In this document: one piece after another, positions 15,846-24,316 of the stretch | Position numbering within the stretch: the stretch's first letter is position 1 | Layout: every line of letters starts with the position of its first letter | Origin: an uncultured Acetobacter sp. | Lineage (GTDB): Bacteria > Pseudomonadota > Alphaproteobacteria > Acetobacterales > Acetobacteraceae | DNA: 24,316 nt | Assembly: GCF_937875265.1 (NCBI RefSeq) | Contig: NZ_CALLXM010000071.1 | Span: 1-24,316 of the forward strand | Direction of reading: 5' to 3' | The notes under the pieces: generated by a model | Told to the model about the DNA's origin: nothing | Databases searched by the model: none | What the model saw: only the letters and a program-made list of their open reading frames with translations | Position numbers and translations under genes: made by a program

Positions 15846-15861
15846 AGGGCTGCTGCCTGAA

Positions 15862-16620
15862 TTAGCTGTCCCGGGCGAGAGCCTGGGTCAGCTGAGCAGG
15901 CTGCGGCGTGACAACAATATCAACCGGTCGGTCGGCCAGAAACTCTTCAGCAGAGAAGGTCGGCGTGACCGGATTTTCTGTAATGATGGCTTCTGCATCG
16001 CGGTGCACCAGTGTGAACAGATCTGGCGCAGCGGTGGGAGAAAGATACGCCGCATAAGGGTGGTTGCCCGCCATGCGGTGTGCAGCATACGCATCCCGCG
16101 TGGAATGGACGGGGATGGCCACCATCATGGATGGGTCTGCTTGCAGGGCTACTTCCGTAGTTTCCCGGCTGGAAGGCACCAGCACCACCCGGTCCCGCAT
16201 TCTGGCTTTGCGCACCAGCATGACAACATCTGTCGGATTGGTATTGTTCAGATCCAGCATCAGAAGTGTATGTGCACGCCGTGATGAGGCCAAAACCTCA
16301 CTCAATTGGTTTGAGCCGGGCACAACAATCACCCGGCCATCTTCCTGAGAGGCCAGTTCCAGCCTTAACATGCCGGGGCTGTTCTGGTGTGGCAGGCCTG
16401 TGGAAGCCGCCGTCATGCTCAGACCCGTGCCAGGGGTGCAGATAATCAGACCGTGATGAATACGGGCAAGAAGCCCATAGGCTTTGGAGTGATGCAAAAC
16501 CACGCCGCCACAGGCCAGCATGCATACACCAACAGCCAGAACACCCTTGCCAAGGCAACGCTTGAGGGGATTCCCGGTAGATTTGTGGGGTTTGTCTGAT
16601 GTCGTATCAGGATGCGGCAT
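15862..16620 (-). CDS. Membrane-anchored protein, probably a degenerate GDPD-like TIM barrel
   Basis: A 252-residue protein. A basic N-terminus is followed by a hydrophobic segment at about 26-43, so the rest is probably periplasmic. The body resembles the later strands of glycerophosphodiester phosphodiesterases: LSEVLASSRRAHTLLMLDLNN, then VVMLVRKARMRDRVVLVPSS, and an end like the family's VDIITTDRP (RPVDIVVTPQPAQL). The N-terminal catalytic elements (HRG, the metal-binding ExD and the HD pair) are missing, with only a compressed segment where they should be. It is therefore probably non-enzymatic if the fold call is right. It starts 13 bases after the smc stop and is likely co-transcribed. 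Confidence 0.5.
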   Translation of the reverse strand: MPHPDTTSDKPHKSTGNPLKRCLGKGVLAVGVCMLACGGVVLHHSKAYGLLARIHHGLIICTPGTGLSMTAASTGLPHQNSPGMLRLELASQEDGRVIVVPGSNQLSEVLASSRRAHTLLMLDLNNTNPTDVVMLVRKARMRDRVVLVPSSRETTEVALQADPSMMVAIPVHSTRDAYAAHRMAGNHPYAAYLSPTAAPDLFTLVHRDAEAIITENPVTPTFSAEEFLADRPVDIVVTPQPAQLTQALARDS

Positions 16621-16633
16621 CTGTCTTTAATCC

Positions 16634-19600
16634 CTAGTCCTGTTGACCCGTCATGGTGGCGGCGCGAGCAAGATCAACTGACAGAACACGGCTTACGCCG
16701 CGTTCCTGCATGGTTACGCCAAAAAGGTGGTCCATATGTGCCATTGTCAGCTGATGGTGAGTAACAACCAGAAAACGGGTTCCTGCTTCTGTGACCATGT
16801 CCCCTAACAGGGAACTGAAACGTCCGACGTTGGCATCGTCCAGCGGTGCATCAACTTCATCAAGCACACAAACGGGTGCTGGATTACAGCGAAATACCGC
16901 AAAAATCAATGAAAGAGCGGTTAAAGCCTGTTCACCTCCCGAGAGAAGGGAGAGGGTGGCCAGCTTTTTACCGGGGGGCTGCGCATAGATTTCCAGCCCG
17001 GCTTCCAGCGGATCATCACTGCCAACAAGGCCCAGATGTGCCCGTCCACCGCCAAACATGCGGGAAAACAGGGACTGGAAATGCTGATCCACCTGCGTGA
17101 AAACCGCCATCAGGCGTTCACGCCCTTCCTTGTTCAGAGAACCAATGGACCCACGCAGGCGGGCAATGGCAGCTTCCAGGTCAGCAATTTCTGCGGCCAG
17201 CGTATTGGCCTGACCGGAGGCTTCTTCGGCTTCAATTTCTGCACGCAGGTTGACTGGACCCATCTCATCCCGTTCTCGCGTCAGGCGGGAGATCTTGCGG
17301 CGCAGGGAGCTTTCCGCCGCTTCTGTCAGGTCTCCGGCAGGCGCGCGCGGCGGAGCCGGGGTTTCAACCAGAAGCTGGTCCAGAATGGCCTGTGCCTGCT
17401 CACTGCGGGCTTCAGCTTTCAGCAGGTTTTCACGCGCGGCGGTAAGCAAAGCTTCGGTTTTCCGGCGTTGCTCATTGGCGTCAGCCAGCGCGGCTTCGGC
17501 CTCAGCGCGGGCTTTATCGGCTTCGGCATACGTTGTTTCTGCCTCGGTAAGCGCCTGAAGCGTGTTTTTCTTCAGCCGCTCTGCCTCAGCCGGGAGTTCC
17601 GAGAGGCTCTGGTGTTCCGTGCGGGCAGCGTCCAGACGGGCCTGTGCATCACTCAGCTCTGTCCGGGCTACTTCGGCGCGGGTTGTCCAGTCCTGTATGA
17701 CAGCGATCAGAGAAGCCTGTTTGCCAGCCAGTGTCGATTTTTCAGCCTGAAGAGCCGCCCGAAGTTCGCGCACCTGCTCCAGTTCTGTGGTCAGAGCGGT
17801 CCGCTGCTCACGCAAAGCAGACAGATCGTGTTCAGCAGTTTCCGGCAGGGCGGCAGAGGCCTCTTCCAGTGCTGCCTCAGCGTGGGTCTTGCGGTTTCCT
17901 GCTTCGGTCTGCTCGGTCTGAAGTGTTTCTAGACGAGGGGACAGGGCTGCCAGACGGGAGCGGAGTTCGAGCGAAAGTTCTTGAAGTTTCTGGTGTTGCT
18001 GTGCCGCGGTCTGTGCGGTGGCTTCTGCGCTGACTGCCGCTTGCTCTGCCACCCGGTAGGCCGTGTCAGCTTCCGTCTGCCGGGTCTGGGCAGTTTGCAG
18101 AACCTCTTCAATCTGCTGGTCAGCCTGCCCGGCAGACAGACGGTTTTCCAGATCCGTCACTGCATTTTCTTCTGCAATGACATCCTGCCGCAGTCGCTCA
18201 CGTTCCGGCAGAAGCGTTTCCAGACGGGCACTGGCTGCGGCCTGCTGGTTTTCTGCGCGGGTTAGCGCATCCTGCGTGGTGCGGAGGTGCTGTTCCGCCA
18301 TTTTTAGAGCGGTGCGAGCCTGCTGCTCGGCCTGTTGGGCTGCACTATCTTTCTGGCGCGCCTGATCCAGAGCGGCTTTCAGGGCTTCAGTCTGCGGGAG
18401 GGCTTCGCGTGCTGCCGTGGCGGCTGTCAGGGCAGCATCAGCATCTTTTCTGGCCCCGGCTGCGCGTTCCTGCTGTGGGCGCAAGCCATCCAACCGTGCG
18501 CGGGAGGCCGCGTGGCGTCGTTCAAGGTCTGCTTCCTGCGCACGGGCCTGTTGCAGGGCCTGTTCCAGTCTGGCGCGTTGGGTCCGCTGGTCCGTGGCCT
18601 GCTGTTCCATCTCTCGCAGGGCGCTGGCTGCCGTAGTTACGGCCTGTTCGGCGTCTGGCGCGTCATCCTGAAGCGTTGCAATCCGCTGTTCTGTTTCTTT
18701 TAGAATCCGGCGCTGGCCAAGGCGGCGGGTTGCGGCATCAGGTTCACCGGCGCGGGTGTAAAATCCATCCCAGCGCCACAGGTCACCCTTGCGGGAGACA
18801 AGACTTTGTCCGGGCCTCAGTGCGGCCTGAAAGGGCCGACCATCAACATCGTCTGGCAGCAGGCCGATGCAGGTTAGAACGCGGTCCAGAACGTCAGGCG
18901 CCTTGATGTGCGCCTTGAGCGGCACAGCGCCACCGGGCAACGCCGGTAAGTCAGAAGATGCAGGTAGAAGGTGCCAGCCGCGTGCGGCACTTTCAGCCAC
19001 CGGCGCATCCAGCCCTTCCGAGAGAGCTGCGGCCAGAGCAGCCTCATACCCTTCCGGAATATCCATGCGGGCAGACACAGGTTCATCCGTTCCCGCACTA
19101 TCGGTGCCGAGAGCCTGCGCCAGGCCTTCAGCCTGAGCCTGAAGGCGGGTAAGTTCCGTGCGGAGGGTGTTCTGGCGGGTAAGGGCCTCGTGGTGTCTGG
19201 CCTTGAGGTCTGTCAAAGCCGCATCGGCCTGACCGAGTGCGTCCGTTACCGTGTGCAGATGGTCTTCCTGCGTGGCCCGGGCTGCTTGTGCGGCCTGAAG
19301 CGTTGCATCCGGAATGGCACCGGTTTGTGCCTGTTCCAGCCCTTTTGTCAGGGTTTCTTCTTCCTGACGCGCACGATGCAGGGCTGTCTGAGCCGCAGTG
19401 CAGGCGGCCTCAACAGCTTTGCGATGGCTTTCATTTTCCTGAAAGGTGCGGCTGGCCTGTGTCAGTGTCGCAGATGTTTCGCGCCTTGTGGCGTCGGCAT
19501 CTTCCAGCGTGCGGGTTGCCGCCTGATGGGCTGAGGTCGCCTCTGTCGCTTTTTCTTTCAGGGCCTGAAGAGCGGCCTCCGCCAGCAAAGCGCCCTGTGT

Positions 19601-21160
19601 GTCGGTATGGCGTTTTTCAAGCTGCGCCAGATCAGACCGCAGGGTGTTGAGTTTGGCGCGGGTTCGCTCCAGCGCCTTACGTGCTTCGGCCTGCGTCTGG
19701 CGGGCGTTTTCTGCATCGTTCCGGGCGATGGAGAGTGCCACGCTGGATTCGGAGCGGGCGCGGTCAGCATCTTCAAAAGCAGTACGGGCGGCGGCCTGCG
19801 CGGTGCGGGCCTCCTGCACAGCTTTGACAGCGGCCTCCATGCTTTCATCTGACGGCAGGCGCTCCTGCAAGGCGCTGAGTTCGGCCTGAAGGGTGGAAAC
19901 GGCGTCTGATGTACGGGCCAGCAAGGCCGTGGCTGCGTTGAGTTCTTCCGTTGCGCGTTCCTTGCGGGCGCGGGCGGTAGCCAGTGTTTCGGTTTGCTGG
20001 GCAAGGGTGCGTTCGCACCCGGCCAGCGCTTCACTCAGTTCCGTCTGCCGGGCCTCGGCCTCTGCTGTGCGCGTGGGGAGTGAGGCTTCAGCTGCCTCGT
20101 TCTCCGCTTTTTCAGCGTTCAGGCGCTCCAGCGTGCTGGTGGCGTCCTGTGTGCGGGTCTGGGCGGCTGTATAATCTGCTTCATGCTGATGGAGGCGGTC
20201 TGTGGCACTTTTAGCCTGTGCCGCGGCGCGTTCTTCTTCCCGTGTGACACCTTCAGCCGTGACGCGGCAACGTTCCAGCACTGTTCGGGCTTCATCCGCG
20301 CGGGAGCGGATGGCGGGAAGTTTCTGGTTGGCTTCAAATTCAGCAACAACCGCGCTTTCTGCGGCCTCTTCATGCTCAGTCAGAGCGTGGCGGGCGCGGA
20401 CGGCGGTTTCAATGGCGCGTTCAACGGCCTGCCGTGCACGGGCATGCAAGACGGCCAGAAGTTCCGTTTCGGCTTCACGCAGGGCTGTGGAGAGTTCCCG
20501 GTAGCGTCCGGCCTCACGTGACTGTTCGGCCAGCCCACCCAGCCGGGTTTCCAGCTGCTGGCGGAGGTCTTCTGCGCGGGTCAGGTTACTTTCAGTGGCG
20601 CGTAACTTGAGTTCTGCTTCGTGTCTGCGGGCGTGCAGGCCGGTAATGCCTGCCGCTTCTTCCAGAATGGAGCGGCGTTCCTCAGGCCTTGCCCCCACCA
20701 GCATGGCCACACGGCCCTGACTGACCATAGCGGATGAGCGGGCACCGGATGCCAGATCAGCAAATAATGTTTGCACATCCCGCGCGCGGGTGGGTTTACC
20801 GTTAATGCGGTATTCACTGCCGGAGCCGCGTTCTGCCCGGCGGGTAATCTGGAGTTCGTCCTGGTCCGCAAAGGCTGCGGGACCACGGCCCTGCGTGCCT
20901 TCCAGAGTGACCGTAACTTCTGCCAGCGTGCGCGCCGGGCGGCCTGCTGTGCCTGCAAAAATCAGATCATCCATTTCTCCGCCACGCAGGGAGCGGGCGG
21001 AGGATTCCCCCATCACCCAGCGCAGGGCTTCCACCACGTTGGATTTGCCACAGCCGTTAGGCCCCACAATGCCAGTCAGGCCTGGGAGGATTTCCACGGT
21101 GACGGGTTCAGCAAAGCTTTTGAACCCGACAATCCGCAAACGGACAAAACGAACGGTCAT
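16634..21160 (-). CDS. smc: Chromosome segregation ATPase SMC
   Basis: Core of the bacterial condensin; dimerises and compacts DNA with ScpA/ScpB. Walker A GPNGCGKS is at 33-40, the signature LSGGEQ starts at 1406, and Walker B VCVLDEVD is near 1430-1437 with catalytic Glu1435. The hinge lies roughly at 683-813 (ALPGGAVPLKAHIKAPDVLDR..). Between head and hinge are two alanine/glutamate/arginine-rich coiled coils, about 170-680 and 815-1320. At 1508 residues it is about 300 longer than common SMCs of 1150-1200, the extra being in the coils. The ATG at 21160 gives the standard start, though no clear ribosome site is seen. Lies 41 bases after the DsbA-like gene. Confidence 0.97.
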   Translation of the reverse strand: MTVRFVRLRIVGFKSFAEPVTVEILPGLTGIVGPNGCGKSNVVEALRWVMGESSARSLRGGEMDDLIFAGTAGRPARTLAEVTVTLEGTQGRGPAAFADQDELQITRRAERGSGSEYRINGKPTRARDVQTLFADLASGARSSAMVSQGRVAMLVGARPEERRSILEEAAGITGLHARRHEAELKLRATESNLTRAEDLRQQLETRLGGLAEQSREAGRYRELSTALREAETELLAVLHARARQAVERAIETAVRARHALTEHEEAAESAVVAEFEANQKLPAIRSRADEARTVLERCRVTAEGVTREEERAAAQAKSATDRLHQHEADYTAAQTRTQDATSTLERLNAEKAENEAAEASLPTRTAEAEARQTELSEALAGCERTLAQQTETLATARARKERATEELNAATALLARTSDAVSTLQAELSALQERLPSDESMEAAVKAVQEARTAQAAARTAFEDADRARSESSVALSIARNDAENARQTQAEARKALERTRAKLNTLRSDLAQLEKRHTDTQGALLAEAALQALKEKATEATSAHQAATRTLEDADATRRETSATLTQASRTFQENESHRKAVEAACTAAQTALHRARQEEETLTKGLEQAQTGAIPDATLQAAQAARATQEDHLHTVTDALGQADAALTDLKARHHEALTRQNTLRTELTRLQAQAEGLAQALGTDSAGTDEPVSARMDIPEGYEAALAAALSEGLDAPVAESAARGWHLLPASSDLPALPGGAVPLKAHIKAPDVLDRVLTCIGLLPDDVDGRPFQAALRPGQSLVSRKGDLWRWDGFYTRAGEPDAATRRLGQRRILKETEQRIATLQDDAPDAEQAVTTAASALREMEQQATDQRTQRARLEQALQQARAQEADLERRHAASRARLDGLRPQQERAAGARKDADAALTAATAAREALPQTEALKAALDQARQKDSAAQQAEQQARTALKMAEQHLRTTQDALTRAENQQAAASARLETLLPERERLRQDVIAEENAVTDLENRLSAGQADQQIEEVLQTAQTRQTEADTAYRVAEQAAVSAEATAQTAAQQHQKLQELSLELRSRLAALSPRLETLQTEQTEAGNRKTHAEAALEEASAALPETAEHDLSALREQRTALTTELEQVRELRAALQAEKSTLAGKQASLIAVIQDWTTRAEVARTELSDAQARLDAARTEHQSLSELPAEAERLKKNTLQALTEAETTYAEADKARAEAEAALADANEQRRKTEALLTAARENLLKAEARSEQAQAILDQLLVETPAPPRAPAGDLTEAAESSLRRKISRLTRERDEMGPVNLRAEIEAEEASGQANTLAAEIADLEAAIARLRGSIGSLNKEGRERLMAVFTQVDQHFQSLFSRMFGGGRAHLGLVGSDDPLEAGLEIYAQPPGKKLATLSLLSGGEQALTALSLIFAVFRCNPAPVCVLDEVDAPLDDANVGRFSSLLGDMVTEAGTRFLVVTHHQLTMAHMDHLFGVTMQERGVSRVLSVDLARAATMTGQQD

Positions 21161-21201
21161 GCAGAAATAGACTTACTGCAAGATAGAAAAAAGAGAGCGT
21201 G

Positions 21202-21828
21202 TCAGCTGGCGTCTGCCACGTTTTTGGCAAAGGCTTCGTAAGTCATGTCGTTCGACAGCTGAATTTTATTATTGAATCGGAATGTCGGCGTAGAATCGAA
21301 GTGATACTTATTCTGCGCTTCCGTCTGCTGAGACAGAATAAACTGCATCAGCTGCTGGTCTGCCACAGTCTTATCAAACACATCACCTGGCATACCGGCG
21401 AAAGCAGCCATTTTTTTCAGCGCTTCCAGCGGGCTGCTATCCCGCACGTAGGCCCAGCGGTCCAGGCTGGCGAGCAGGGATGCCGTGAACGGCTCATAGC
21501 GTTCCGGCGGCAGGGTGCGTGCAACCATGGCGGCAACGGTCGCCAGCTGATCGGTTGGGAAGTCATGGAAAACGTAGCGGATTTTCCCGGTATCAATCAG
21601 GTTCTTTTTCACCTGCGGGAAGGTGTTCTCAGAAAAATGGGCGCAATGAATGCAGGTAAGGGAGAACCATTCTTCCACAACGATTTTCGCGTTCGGGTCA
21701 CCGAGTTCACGCGTGACCATTCGGGGGTCTGTTCCCGCTGCCGGGGCAGCGAAGGCCAGACCATGCGTTGCCGTTGCGGCCAGAGCCGTGCCTGCGGTGA
21801 CAAGGAGTGAGCGGCGTGAAAAGGACAT
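21202..21828 (-). CDS. Exported DsbA-like thiol:disulfide oxidoreductase
   Basis: A 208-residue thioredoxin-fold protein with the DsbA helical insertion. The active site is CIHC (Cys59, Cys62) in WFSLTCIHCAHF, and the cis-proline loop is DSTPTF. The N-terminus SFSRRSLLVTAG has twin arginines followed by a hydrophobic stretch and an AFA-AP cleavage region, so it looks Tat-exported to the periplasm. The ATG at 21828 is preferred because AGGA lies 7 bases before it; an in-frame ATG at 21846 has no site and would add six residues. Likely substrate oxidant or isomerase partner is unknown; no dsbB is in view. Directly upstream of smc. Confidence 0.9.
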   Translation of the reverse strand: MSFSRRSLLVTAGTALAATATHGLAFAAPAAGTDPRMVTRELGDPNAKIVVEEWFSLTCIHCAHFSENTFPQVKKNLIDTGKIRYVFHDFPTDQLATVAAMVARTLPPERYEPFTASLLASLDRWAYVRDSSPLEALKKMAAFAGMPGDVFDKTVADQQLMQFILSQQTEAQNKYHFDSTPTFRFNNKIQLSNDMTYEAFAKNVADAS

Positions 21829-21898
21829 CGGAAATCCTGGCTTCATTACTGGTTGGACAGATCAGATATTTAGGGATGACGGCAGAACGGTCTGTCCG

Positions 21899-22843
21899 TC
21901 AACCCGTGCGCTGGTTCTCATCGCCGCTCTCACCGTCGCTGGGCGTAGGTTCTGCGGCGTTGGGCAGTTTGCGGACCCGCACCCGGCGAATATGCCGGGC
22001 ATCAGCATCAAGCACCCGGAAAACATAGCCGTTTTCGTGCGTTAGTACTTCTCCGCGTGCAGGCACATGGCCCGCCATGCGGAATACCAGTCCGCCGATG
22101 GTCTCAATTTCAGCCTCTTTTTCAGAAGCAGTGAGAATCGCGCCAATCTGCTGCTCAAATTCCTTAACCGGGCAGCGGGCATCCACATCATACGTGCCAT
22201 CAGGCCGTTCCGTGATCATGGTCACGGCGGGTTCATCGTGCTCGTCGGAAATATCGCCCACGATGGTTTCAATCAGATCTTCAATGGTAACCAGACCGTC
22301 CACGCCACCGTATTCATCAATGACCAGCGCCAGATGTGTCTGCCGCTGGCGCATTTGCAGCATCAGGTCCATCACCGGGATCTGCGGGGCAATCATCAAA
22401 GGCTGGCGCAACAGGGGTTCAATATCGAACGCCTCGCTGGTGCCAACATAGGCAATCAGATCCTTCACATGGATCATGCCCACAATGTCATCCAGCTGGT
22501 TGCGATAGACCGGCATGCGGGAGTGGTTTTCCCGGCGCATCATGGCCAGCGCATCATCCAGACTGATGGACACCGGCATGGCGATAATATCCGGGCGCGG
22601 GATCATCACATCATCTGCCGAGATGTTCCGCAGACGCAGGATGTTGGCAATTAGCACGCGCTCCTGCCGGTCCAGCTCCGGTTTTTCACCTTCCGGTGTT
22701 TCCGATTCGTTGGCTGCCTGCTGCACAAGGGCGGCAATGGAGCTGCGCAGGCCAGGGGCCTGCTTCTTGCGGCTGAAAAAGGAGAACAGGCCGCGGTTGA
22801 GCGTGTCCTGACCCTCAGACCGTGTGGACTCGTGCTCGCTCAT
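21899..22843 (-). CDS. CorC/HlyC-type CBS-domain protein
   Basis: A 314-residue cytoplasmic protein. It has two CBS domains (about 80-135, starting VMIPRPDIIAMP, and 145-205 with the conserved LVIDEYGGVDGLVTIEDLIE) and a C-terminal CorC_HlyC domain (about 215-290, EIETIGGLVF..ARGEV). No membrane DUF21 domain is present, so it is the soluble CorC type linked to Mg/Co efflux or envelope functions; annotation as a hemolysin is historical. The ATG at 22843 overlaps the ybeY stop in ATGA, which decides the start over an ATG at 22858. The order phoH-ybeY-CBS protein is widespread in proteobacteria. Confidence 0.92.
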   Translation of the reverse strand: MSEHESTRSEGQDTLNRGLFSFFSRKKQAPGLRSSIAALVQQAANESETPEGEKPELDRQERVLIANILRLRNISADDVMIPRPDIIAMPVSISLDDALAMMRRENHSRMPVYRNQLDDIVGMIHVKDLIAYVGTSEAFDIEPLLRQPLMIAPQIPVMDLMLQMRQRQTHLALVIDEYGGVDGLVTIEDLIETIVGDISDEHDEPAVTMITERPDGTYDVDARCPVKEFEQQIGAILTASEKEAEIETIGGLVFRMAGHVPARGEVLTHENGYVFRVLDADARHIRRVRVRKLPNAAEPTPSDGESGDENQRTG

Positions 22844-23379
22844 GCCCGTGGCTTCCATGGGTTGGGAATATGCAGCCGGGAGAGCAGTCGTGCCTCCAGC
22901 ATTTCCATTTCGCGGGCTTCTCCCGCCTGATGATGGTCATAGCCAGCCAGATGCAGGCTGCCATGAACAATCAGATGTGCCAGATGGTGGCTGACCGGCT
23001 TACCGGCCTGACGGGCTTCACGCAGCACAGTTTCCAGCGCGAGAATAATATCTCCGCCGGGAATGCCGGGGGGCGGGTCAAATGTCAGGACATTGGTCGG
23101 GCGGTGCTTGCCGCGATGCTGCCCGTTAAGGACGCGCACCACACGGTCCGTGGAAAGCACAACACTGCCGGGTTGCCTGCCATAGCCTTCACACGCAGCG
23201 AGGGCGCGCCATACCACTTGCTCCGGGTTGGACACATGGCAGCGCCAGCGTCGGTCCTCTGTCAGAATTTCAGGCGTTTCTTCAAACGCGGATGATGGGA
23301 AAAGACCTGACGCAGCAAGACTTTCCGGGCCAGCCACGTTCGGGGACTGAACGTGGCTTGTGCTACTTGGCGGTTCCAT
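22840..23379 (-). CDS. ybeY: Endoribonuclease YbeY, 16S rRNA maturation and ribosome quality control
   Basis: A 179-residue zinc-dependent RNase family protein. The metal site HGSLHLAGYDH gives His139, His143 and His149, and RPTNVLTF at 93-100 is the second conserved block. The first 40 or so residues are low in conservation and form a short N-terminal extension relative to compact YbeY proteins. The ATG at 23379 lies inside the end of phoH (17-base overlap) with AGGAGA 4-5 bases upstream. The stop overlaps the CBS-protein start. The gene is therefore translationally coupled on both sides. Confidence 0.94.
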   Translation of the reverse strand: MEPPSSTSHVQSPNVAGPESLAASGLFPSSAFEETPEILTEDRRWRCHVSNPEQVVWRALAACEGYGRQPGSVVLSTDRVVRVLNGQHRGKHRPTNVLTFDPPPGIPGGDIILALETVLREARQAGKPVSHHLAHLIVHGSLHLAGYDHHQAGEAREMEMLEARLLSRLHIPNPWKPRA

Positions 23380-24316
23380 TGTTCTCCTGACGGCGGTTGT
23401 TGCGGGGCGATCCCCTGAGAGCCGTCGTCTTTGCATCATACGCTTCCACAATGCGCGCGACCAGCCTGTGACGTACAACATCTGCCGCAGCAAATTGTGT
23501 AATGCTGATACCGCTTACATTCTGGAGTGTTTCCAGTGCGTCTTTCAGACCCGATGTGGTGCCCGGAGGCAGATCGATCTGGGTGACGTCCCCGGTAATA
23601 ACCATCCGTGAACCCGGGCCGAGACGGGTAAGAAACATCTTCATCTGCGCGATGGTGGTGTTCTGGGCTTCATCCAGAATGACAAAGGCGTGGGAGAGTG
23701 TGCGTCCACGCATAAAGGCGAGGGGAGCAACCTCAATATCGCCAGCCGCCATCCGCCGCACAACCTGATCGCCCGGCAGCATATCATGCAGTGCATCATA
23801 AAGCGGGCGGAGATAGGGGTCGATTTTGTCCTTCATGTCGCCCGGCAGAAAGCCCAGACGTTCACCAGCTTCCACTGCGGGGCGAGACAGAATGATCCGG
23901 TCCACAGAGCCCGCTTGCAACATGGCCACAGCCTGCGCAACAGCCAGATAGGTTTTGCCGGTGCCTGCCGGGCCAATGCCAAACACCATCTCTTTTTTAG
24001 CCAGCGCCTGCATATAGGCTGCCTGTCCGGGGGAGCGGGGTTCAATGACGCCATGGCGCATTTTTAGGGCCGGCAGGTTTTCTGAGGTCTCGAAGCGTGG
24101 TGTGGGGAGAGTGGTCTCGTTGTCAGAGCCTGAACGCTGCATATCGGTGTGCCTTGTGCTTTCGCGCAGTTGGGTCATGCGGACGGTAGCCTCAAGTGTG
24201 CTGACATCCACAACGCCCCCGGCGGCCAGTTTCTGATAAAGTGTGCTCAGTGTTATGCGGGCTATGGTGACATGAGCCGGTGTGCCCTTGATGGAAATCC
24301 GGTTCCCGCGATGGGC
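23363..24316 (-). CDS. phoH: PhoH family ATPase, 5' end outside the window
   Basis: The 3' 317 codons of a PhoH-like P-loop NTPase. Walker A GPAGTGKT and Walker B VILDEAQN are intact, as are the LSRPAVEAGERLGFLPGD and VITGDVTQIDLP segments. A GTG at 24211 could be read as a start, but the same frame stays open to the window edge and upstream codons read GNRISIKGTPAHVTIARITL and then LYQKLAAG, the KH-like N-terminal region of the family. The gene is therefore truncated by the window, not short. Likely role in RNA metabolism with YbeY, inferred from conserved neighbourhood. Confidence 0.93.
   Translation of the reverse strand, partial: AHRGNRISIKGTPAHVTIARITLSTLYQKLAAGGVVDVSTLEATVRMTQLRESTRHTDMQRSGSDNETTLPTPRFETSENLPALKMRHGVIEPRSPGQAAYMQALAKKEMVFGIGPAGTGKTYLAVAQAVAMLQAGSVDRIILSRPAVEAGERLGFLPGDMKDKIDPYLRPLYDALHDMLPGDQVVRRMAAGDIEVAPLAFMRGRTLSHAFVILDEAQNTTIAQMKMFLTRLGPGSRMVITGDVTQIDLPPGTTSGLKDALETLQNVSGISITQFAAADVVRHRLVARIVEAYDAKTTALRGSPRNNRRQENNGTAK

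Noticed and set aside
17036..17932. A 298-codon open frame antisense to the smc coiled coil
   Set aside because: Arises from the repetitive Ala/Glu/Arg codons of the coil; many similar frames cover the whole smc gene.
24200..24316. Reading phoH as a complete short gene starting at the GTG at 24211
   Set aside because: The frame is open to the window edge and upstream codons match the PhoH N-terminal region, so the gene is truncated by the window.
1..24316. tRNA, rRNA, CRISPR, insertion sequence, prophage or defence island
   Set aside because: No cloverleaf, spaced repeat array, transposase, integrase or defence-type domain was seen on either strand; nearly all DNA is filled by conserved chromosomal genes.

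Overview
The window reads as chromosomal core DNA from an acetic acid bacterium (Alphaproteobacteria, Acetobacteraceae, most likely Acetobacter). The strongest pointers are a succinyl-CoA:acetate CoA-transferase that matches what I recall of Acetobacter aceti AarC, down to the catalytic glutamate at residue 294, and a citrate synthase closely resembling A. aceti AarA about 2 kb away. The GC-rich codon use, a very long SMC protein and the phoH-ybeY-CBS gene order agree with this. I see no rRNA, tRNA, CRISPR array, insertion sequence, prophage or obvious foreign island.

Layout, left to right. (1) 82-1062: a Gfo/Idh/MocA sugar-nucleotide-type oxidoreductase. (2) 1141-4300: nrdA-nrdB, a class I ribonucleotide reductase without an ATP-cone in either subunit, preceded by a well-spaced pair of NrdR-box-like sites. 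(3) 4451-6438: a TrmN6-type methyltransferase divergent from a long-chain polyprenyl diphosphate synthase (ubiquinone tail), which ends in a clear terminator. (4) 6458-9238, minus strand: an aldo/keto reductase, then the close pair pyrE-murI. (5) 9341-10719, plus strand: an ELM1-family protein and a small unknown gene with a strong terminator. (6) 10910-15836, the acetate-resistance region: on the minus strand a metallophosphoesterase, chorismate mutase, SixA phosphatase (the aarB equivalent) and citrate synthase (aarA); on the plus strand, divergently, aarC. (7) 15862-24316, minus strand: phoH (cut by the window edge), ybeY, a CBS-domain CorC-like protein, a Tat-type DsbA-like thiol oxidoreductase, smc, and a membrane-anchored protein that looks like a degenerate glycerophosphodiester phosphodiesterase.

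How the genes work together. AarA and AarC form the specialised citric acid cycle of acetic acid bacteria: AarC moves CoA from succinyl-CoA to acetate, giving succinate plus acetyl-CoA, and citrate synthase then consumes the acetyl-CoA, so acetate is detoxified by oxidation. NrdAB and PyrE supply nucleotides, MurI supplies D-glutamate for peptidoglycan, the polyprenyl synthase supplies the quinone side chain, and PhoH/YbeY belong to RNA and ribosome quality control.

I did not find a convincing undescribed system. The items most worth a second look are the NrdR-box pair and overlapping dyad, the probable loss of catalytic residues in the GDPD-like protein, the enlarged SMC coiled coil, the aldo/keto reductase lacking its usual catalytic histidine, and a run of three stem-loops between the small gene and aarA.
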